A DNA stretch of 16,655 nt from an uncultured Clostridia bacterium (GTDB lineage: Bacteria > Bacillota > Clostridia > Oscillospirales > Acutalibacteraceae): contig CAMJHI010000018.1 in the NCBI GenBank assembly GCA_946405475.1, positions 1-16,655 on the forward strand. The letters are read 5' to 3'. This document shows positions 13,186-16,655 of this stretch, one piece after another; the stretch's first letter is position 1; every line of letters begins with the position of its first letter. Under the pieces are notes generated by a model. It searched no databases and was not told where the DNA came from. It saw only the letters and a list, made by a program, of their open reading frames with translations. The position numbers and the translations under genes were made by a program.

Positions 13186-15384
13186 TTATTTCCTTTCCAC
13201 CGTCAGTACGCCGTCGATCTTCAGCATTTTGGCGATGCAGCTGTTCAGATGCTCCTTGCCGTCGACGGTGATGGTGCACTGGATGACGAACGTGCCATCC
13301 TTGAGCACGCGGGAATTGATGTTGATGATCGGCACGCGCAGACCGCTGAGCATGACCGAAACGTCGGCCAGAATGCCGATGCGGTTGATGCCGGAAATGA
13401 TGAGGTTCGCGTTGTAGACTTCCTTCTGCGCCTTATCCCAATAGGCGTTGAGCCAGCGGTAAGGCTCCGCGGAATGCTCGATATCGGCCGGGACGTTGCT
13501 GCAGTGGCGGGAATGGATGGAAACGCCGTGGCCGCGGGTGATGAAGCCGATGATCTCATCGCCCGGCAGCGGGCTGCAGCACTGGGCGAATTTGACCAGG
13601 CAGTTGTCGATGCCCTCCACCACGACGCCCTCGCTGCTGCGAACGGTGCGCTTGGCCATGAGCGTGGGCGCTTCGGCCTTGGCGGCCTCGCGCACCATGC
13701 GGTTGTAATCATCCTTGATGCGCGGCATGATCTTGCTGAGCAGAATGCCGCCGTAGCCGATGGCCGCGTAGAAATCGTCGACCGTGTTGCAGCGCTGCCG
13801 CTCGGCGATCTTGGCCACAAAATCGCGCATCTGCTCTTCGGGCAGATGGATGCAGGCGCGACGCATTTCGCGGTCGAACTGGTTTTTGCCCTCAACGATG
13901 TTTTCCTCACGCCGTTCTTTTTTGAACCAGCTTCGGATCTTGCCGCGGGCCTCGCTCGTGCGCACGATGGTGAGCCAGTCGCGGCTGGGACCCTTGCCGG
14001 GCTGGGACGAGGTGATGATGTCGACGATCTCGCCGTTTCTGACCTGATAGTCGATCGGCACGATGCGCCCGTCGACCTTCGCGCCGACCATGCGGTTGCC
14101 GACCGCCGAGTGGATGGCGTAGGCAAAGTCGATGACCGTCGCGCCGCTGGGCAGGTCGATGACGTCGCCCTTGGGGGTGAAGACGTACACTTCCTCACGG
14201 CTGAGGTCGTTTTTGATGGTGGTGACGATCTCATCCACGCCGACGGCATCGTTCTGGCTTTCGAGCACCTGACGGATCCACGCCAGACGGTTGTCGTAAT
14301 CGCTCTTGCCGCCCTCGGTCATGTTGAGCTTGTATTTCCAGTGCGCCGCGATACCGTATTCCGCCGTGTAGTGCATATCCCACGTGCGGATCTGCACCTC
14401 GAAGGGGATGCCCTCCTTGCTGATGACGGTGGTGTGCAGCGATTGATACATATTCGGTTTCGGGGTCGAGATATAGTCCTTGAACCGGCCGGGCAGCGGG
14501 CGGAACATGTCGTGCACCAGCCCCAGACAGTTGTAGCAGTCGATCACGGTGTCGACGATGATGCGCACGGCGTAAATGTCATAGATCTCGTCAAACGTGC
14601 GCGGCTTGCTCTGCATGAACATTTTGCGGTAGATGCCGTGAACGCTCTTGATGCGCCCGTCGACCTTGGCCTTGATGCCGCTTTCGTCGACCCGGGCAAT
14701 GATGCGCTGCCGGATATCCGACAAAAATTCGTTGCGCTGGGTGCTCTGGCTGGCGAGCTTTTCTTCAATTTCGTGATAGCCCACCGGATCGAGGAAGCGG
14801 ATGGCCAGATCCTCCAGCTCTTCCTTCACCGGGCGGATACCCAACCGGTGTGCGATGGGAGCGTAAATTTCGATCGTTTCAAGGGCCTTGTCGCGCTGCT
14901 TTTGTTCCGGCATGAAGCGCAGCGTGCGCATGTTGTGCAGCCGGTCCGCCAGCTTGATGATGATCACGCGGATATCCTGCGACATGGCGATGAGCATTTT
15001 GCGCAGGTTTTCGGCCTGCTCTTCTTCCTTGGTGCGCAGCTTGATCTTGCCCAGCTTCGTCACGCCGTCGACCAGCAGGGCAACGTCCTTGCCGAATTCT
15101 TCCTCAATCTCGGCAATGGTCACGGGCGTATCCTCCGCCACGTCGTGCAGCATGGCCGCCGTGAGCGATTCGGCGTCCATGCCCATGTGCGCCAGAATGA
15201 CCGCCACCGCCACCGGGTGGATGATGTAGGGCTGGCCGGAGCGCCGGGTCTGAACGCCGTGCGCCTTTCTGGCCACGTGATAGGCGCGCTCGACCATGGC
15301 AATGCTCTCTTCGGCATAGTTGCCTTCCATCAGCGTTTTCAGTTCCTGATAGCCGCGATCGGCTTCATCCATCTCGATGTTCAC
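13186..15384 (-). CDS. rel: Bifunctional (p)ppGpp synthetase/hydrolase Rel
   Basis: A 732-residue long RelA/SpoT homologue that makes and degrades (p)ppGpp on the ribosome in amino-acid starvation. The hydrolase domain has His80-Asp81 (LHDVAEDT) and KLADRLHNMRTL (144-155). The synthetase domain has Asp269 (YDIYAVR), NMYQSLHTTV (311-320) and Glu329 (FEVQIRT). The motif RFKD (300-303) is the RxKD form seen in bifunctional enzymes, rather than the ExDD of synthetase-only RelA, so both activities should be intact. A TGS domain follows (about 398-460), then a helical region, the conserved Cys pair CCSPLPGDE (602-610) with Cys628, and an ACT domain (about 658-730). Start is GTG at 15384, overlapping the recJ stop (GTGA) behind GGAGGTGA. 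Length and domain order match B. subtilis Rel (734). Confidence 0.96.
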   Translation of the reverse strand: MNIEMDEADRGYQELKTLMEGNYAEESIAMVERAYHVARKAHGVQTRRSGQPYIIHPVAVAVILAHMGMDAESLTAAMLHDVAEDTPVTIAEIEEEFGKDVALLVDGVTKLGKIKLRTKEEEQAENLRKMLIAMSQDIRVIIIKLADRLHNMRTLRFMPEQKQRDKALETIEIYAPIAHRLGIRPVKEELEDLAIRFLDPVGYHEIEEKLASQSTQRNEFLSDIRQRIIARVDESGIKAKVDGRIKSVHGIYRKMFMQSKPRTFDEIYDIYAVRIIVDTVIDCYNCLGLVHDMFRPLPGRFKDYISTPKPNMYQSLHTTVISKEGIPFEVQIRTWDMHYTAEYGIAAHWKYKLNMTEGGKSDYDNRLAWIRQVLESQNDAVGVDEIVTTIKNDLSREEVYVFTPKGDVIDLPSGATVIDFAYAIHSAVGNRMVGAKVDGRIVPIDYQVRNGEIVDIITSSQPGKGPSRDWLTIVRTSEARGKIRSWFKKERREENIVEGKNQFDREMRRACIHLPEEQMRDFVAKIAERQRCNTVDDFYAAIGYGGILLSKIMPRIKDDYNRMVREAAKAEAPTLMAKRTVRSSEGVVVEGIDNCLVKFAQCCSPLPGDEIIGFITRGHGVSIHSRHCSNVPADIEHSAEPYRWLNAYWDKAQKEVYNANLIISGINRIGILADVSVMLSGLRVPIININSRVLKDGTFVIQCTITVDGKEHLNSCIAKMLKIDGVLTVERK

Positions 15385-16655
15385 GCAAACTCACCTCCGC
15401 TGCGGATCCTTGCCAGAAGAGCCGATGCGTTCAGATCCGCTCGTTTCATCTGTTCGGGGAAAACGAGGCGGCCGGTTTCATCGCGCAGGAGCGTACCGAG
15501 CTCCAGCATCACTTCCACGGCGACCGCCGCCTTCGCGTATTGTTCGCCGTGACCGCCCAGGCGGAAGCACAGCGTTTCGATATCATATTTCCAGCCGCCT
15601 TGCGACTTGATAAACTTGTAGACCTCCAGCATGAATTCCCGGGACGGCAGCGCCTGTTCGATTTGTTCGGCGCTGAGCCGGTCGCCCCGGCTGACGGCGT
15701 CGAACAGCTCCATGCCCGCCAGCACGAGCTCATCCTGCATGCCGTGGGCGCGCACCGCCCGGATCTGCACGCTCGGTCTGGTCTCGCCCATGTAGACGTT
15801 CGGCTCGACCGCAACGGCGCAGTCGATCACGTCGCCCCTGACGAACGGGAACTGATCGGGCGAAACGCCAAAGCGCACCGCGCTCACGCGCGCGCCGCCC
15901 TTGGAGAGCATCAGCCGCAGATGCCTGCCCTCGCCGATGGACTGCACCGCCTCGACCGTCATGCCGAACAAGCCGAACAGCGGCGAGGGGTTGCCCGCGC
16001 CGAACGGCTCAAGCGACGAGAGCGCCGTGAGCAGGTCGCCGTTGATCGCCGCCGGATTGAGACGGCAGTCGATGTCGAGCACCGGACGCGGCATGGCGCC
16101 GCGGGAAGCGGCATAATCGTTGATCGCCCTGCGGAATTCGTCGATCCGCCCGCTTCCCAGCCCGAAGCCCGCGGCGAGCGTGTGCCCGCCGTATTGCGTC
16201 AGGCAGCTTTCGCACGCCTTGAGCGCCTCGTAAAGCGAAAAGCCCTCGACGCTGCGGCCCGAGCCGCGCGCCGTGTCGCCGTCGCGCGAAATGACGAGCG
16301 CCGGACGGCCGAAGGCGTCAACCAGCTTGGAAGCGACGATACCGATCACGCCGTGCGGCCAGCCTTCGCCGTCGAGCACGATCACCCGCTGATGACGGCG
16401 CTCGGGATGGTCGAGAAGCTGCTGTTTGATCTGGTCAAGGATCTCGGCCTCCGCCCGGTGACGCAGCACGTTGGCGCGGTCGATCTCTTCCGCCAGTTCC
16501 TGCGCCGGTTCTTCCTCATCGCTCAGCAGCAGCCGGATGGCGCGGGTCGGGCTGCCCATGCGCCCGGCGGCGTTGATGCGCGGAATGAGCGTGAAGGCCA
16601 AGGTAGAAGATGAGATCGGCTTTTCGGCATAACCGACGGCCTGACGCAGCGCGAT
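15381..16655 (-). CDS. recJ: Single-stranded-DNA-specific exonuclease RecJ (5' part of gene outside window)
   Basis: The C-terminal 424 residues of RecJ, a 5'-to-3' single-strand exonuclease used in recombination and mismatch repair. The reading frame is open to the last base, so the gene continues beyond 16655, and the DHH catalytic motifs lie outside. Visible: IPRINAAGRMG near residues 24-34 of the fragment, GWPHGVIGIVASKL and ARGSGRSVEGF, GGHTLAAGFGL (the DHHA1 motif, about 156-166), then EPFGAGNPSPLFG and an OB-fold DNA-binding part. About 100 more residues form the C-terminal extension common in Firmicutes RecJ. A TTG codon at 16601 is internal, not the start. The stop overlaps the rel start by 4 nt. 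The recJ-rel-dtd order is common in Firmicutes. Confidence 0.94.
   Translation of the reverse strand: MALRQAVGYAEKPISSSTLAFTLIPRINAAGRMGSPTRAIRLLLSDEEEPAQELAEEIDRANVLRHRAEAEILDQIKQQLLDHPERRHQRVIVLDGEGWPHGVIGIVASKLVDAFGRPALVISRDGDTARGSGRSVEGFSLYEALKACESCLTQYGGHTLAAGFGLGSGRIDEFRRAINDYAASRGAMPRPVLDIDCRLNPAAINGDLLTALSSLEPFGAGNPSPLFGLFGMTVEAVQSIGEGRHLRLMLSKGGARVSAVRFGVSPDQFPFVRGDVIDCAVAVEPNVYMGETRPSVQIRAVRAHGMQDELVLAGMELFDAVSRGDRLSAEQIEQALPSREFMLEVYKFIKSQGGWKYDIETLCFRLGGHGEQYAKAAVAVEVMLELGTLLRDETGRLVFPEQMKRADLNASALLARIRSGGEFA

Noticed and set aside
13249..15552. A 767-codon open frame on the plus strand, antisense to rel
   Set aside because: It mirrors a clearly real gene in GC-rich DNA, its product is a biased Asp/Ala/Val/His-rich sequence with no recognisable motif, and it has no start signals. 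The rel product on the other strand has intact catalytic motifs.
16599..16601. TTG at 16601 as the start of recJ
   Set aside because: The frame is open to the window end and the 18 codons upstream read as normal RecJ sequence leading into IPRINAAGRMG, so the gene is truncated by the window rather than starting here.
1..16655. CRISPR arrays, tRNA or rRNA genes, transposases, prophage or defence systems
   Set aside because: No regularly spaced direct repeats, no tRNA-like cloverleaf and no recombinase, transposase or defence motif was seen. Almost all DNA is accounted for by housekeeping and sporulation genes.

Overview
The window is a chromosomal segment in which every convincing gene lies on the minus strand, so it should be read from high to low coordinates. 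It is fairly GC-rich, with AT-rich spacers. It carries endospore genes (yabP, yabQ, a SpoVB-type flippase), a bifunctional Rel, HemZ, a long-form HPF and clear sigma-A promoters. This points to an anaerobic spore-forming member of the Firmicutes (class Clostridia), and the codon/GC style resembles the Oscillospiraceae/Ruminococcaceae. That placement is inference from gene content, not from an rRNA gene.

Region 1 (16655 to 6694) is a tightly packed run: recJ (cut by the window edge), rel, dtd, a metallo-beta-lactamase-fold hydrolase, hemZ, a uridine-kinase-like P-loop kinase, a SpoVB/MATE-type flippase, mazG and hup. Neighbours overlap by 4 to 8 nt or lie within 45 nt, so it looks like one long transcription unit. 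It mixes DNA repair, (p)ppGpp metabolism, clearance of D-aminoacyl-tRNA, radical-SAM heme chemistry, nucleotide salvage and cleanup, lipid flipping and nucleoid packaging. A good intrinsic terminator follows hup.

Region 2 (6629 to 4728) is rqcP(yabO)-yabP-yabQ-divIC-yabR. From my knowledge of Bacillus subtilis, yabM-yabN(mazG)-yabO-yabP-yabQ-divIC-yabR is the order there too, so this is an ancient sporulation/division block with hup inserted between mazG and yabO. A strong hairpin covers the yabP ribosome-binding site.

Region 3 (4660 to 3818) holds the alpha subunit of a class I (Fe-S) fumarate hydratase or tartrate dehydratase with no beta-subunit gene beside it. Region 4 (about 3758 to 3140) is hpf, with a near-consensus sigma-A promoter. 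Region 5 (3133 to 77) is a unit of a THUMP/N6-adenine rRNA methyltransferase, a DAGK-type lipid kinase, a small FeoB-associated-type Cys-rich membrane protein and a NeuD/PglD-like acyltransferase. It starts from a consensus promoter whose start point falls inside the hpf terminator hairpin. The left edge (about 1 to 70) is a GC-rich double-palindrome that looks like a dispersed intergenic repeat.

No tRNA, rRNA, CRISPR, transposase, phage gene or defence system is visible, and there is no gene-free stretch above 300 nt. I do not see a new multi-gene system. The most interesting signals are regulatory: three places where hairpins, promoters and ribosome-binding sites are superimposed, plus the orphan dehydratase alpha subunit.
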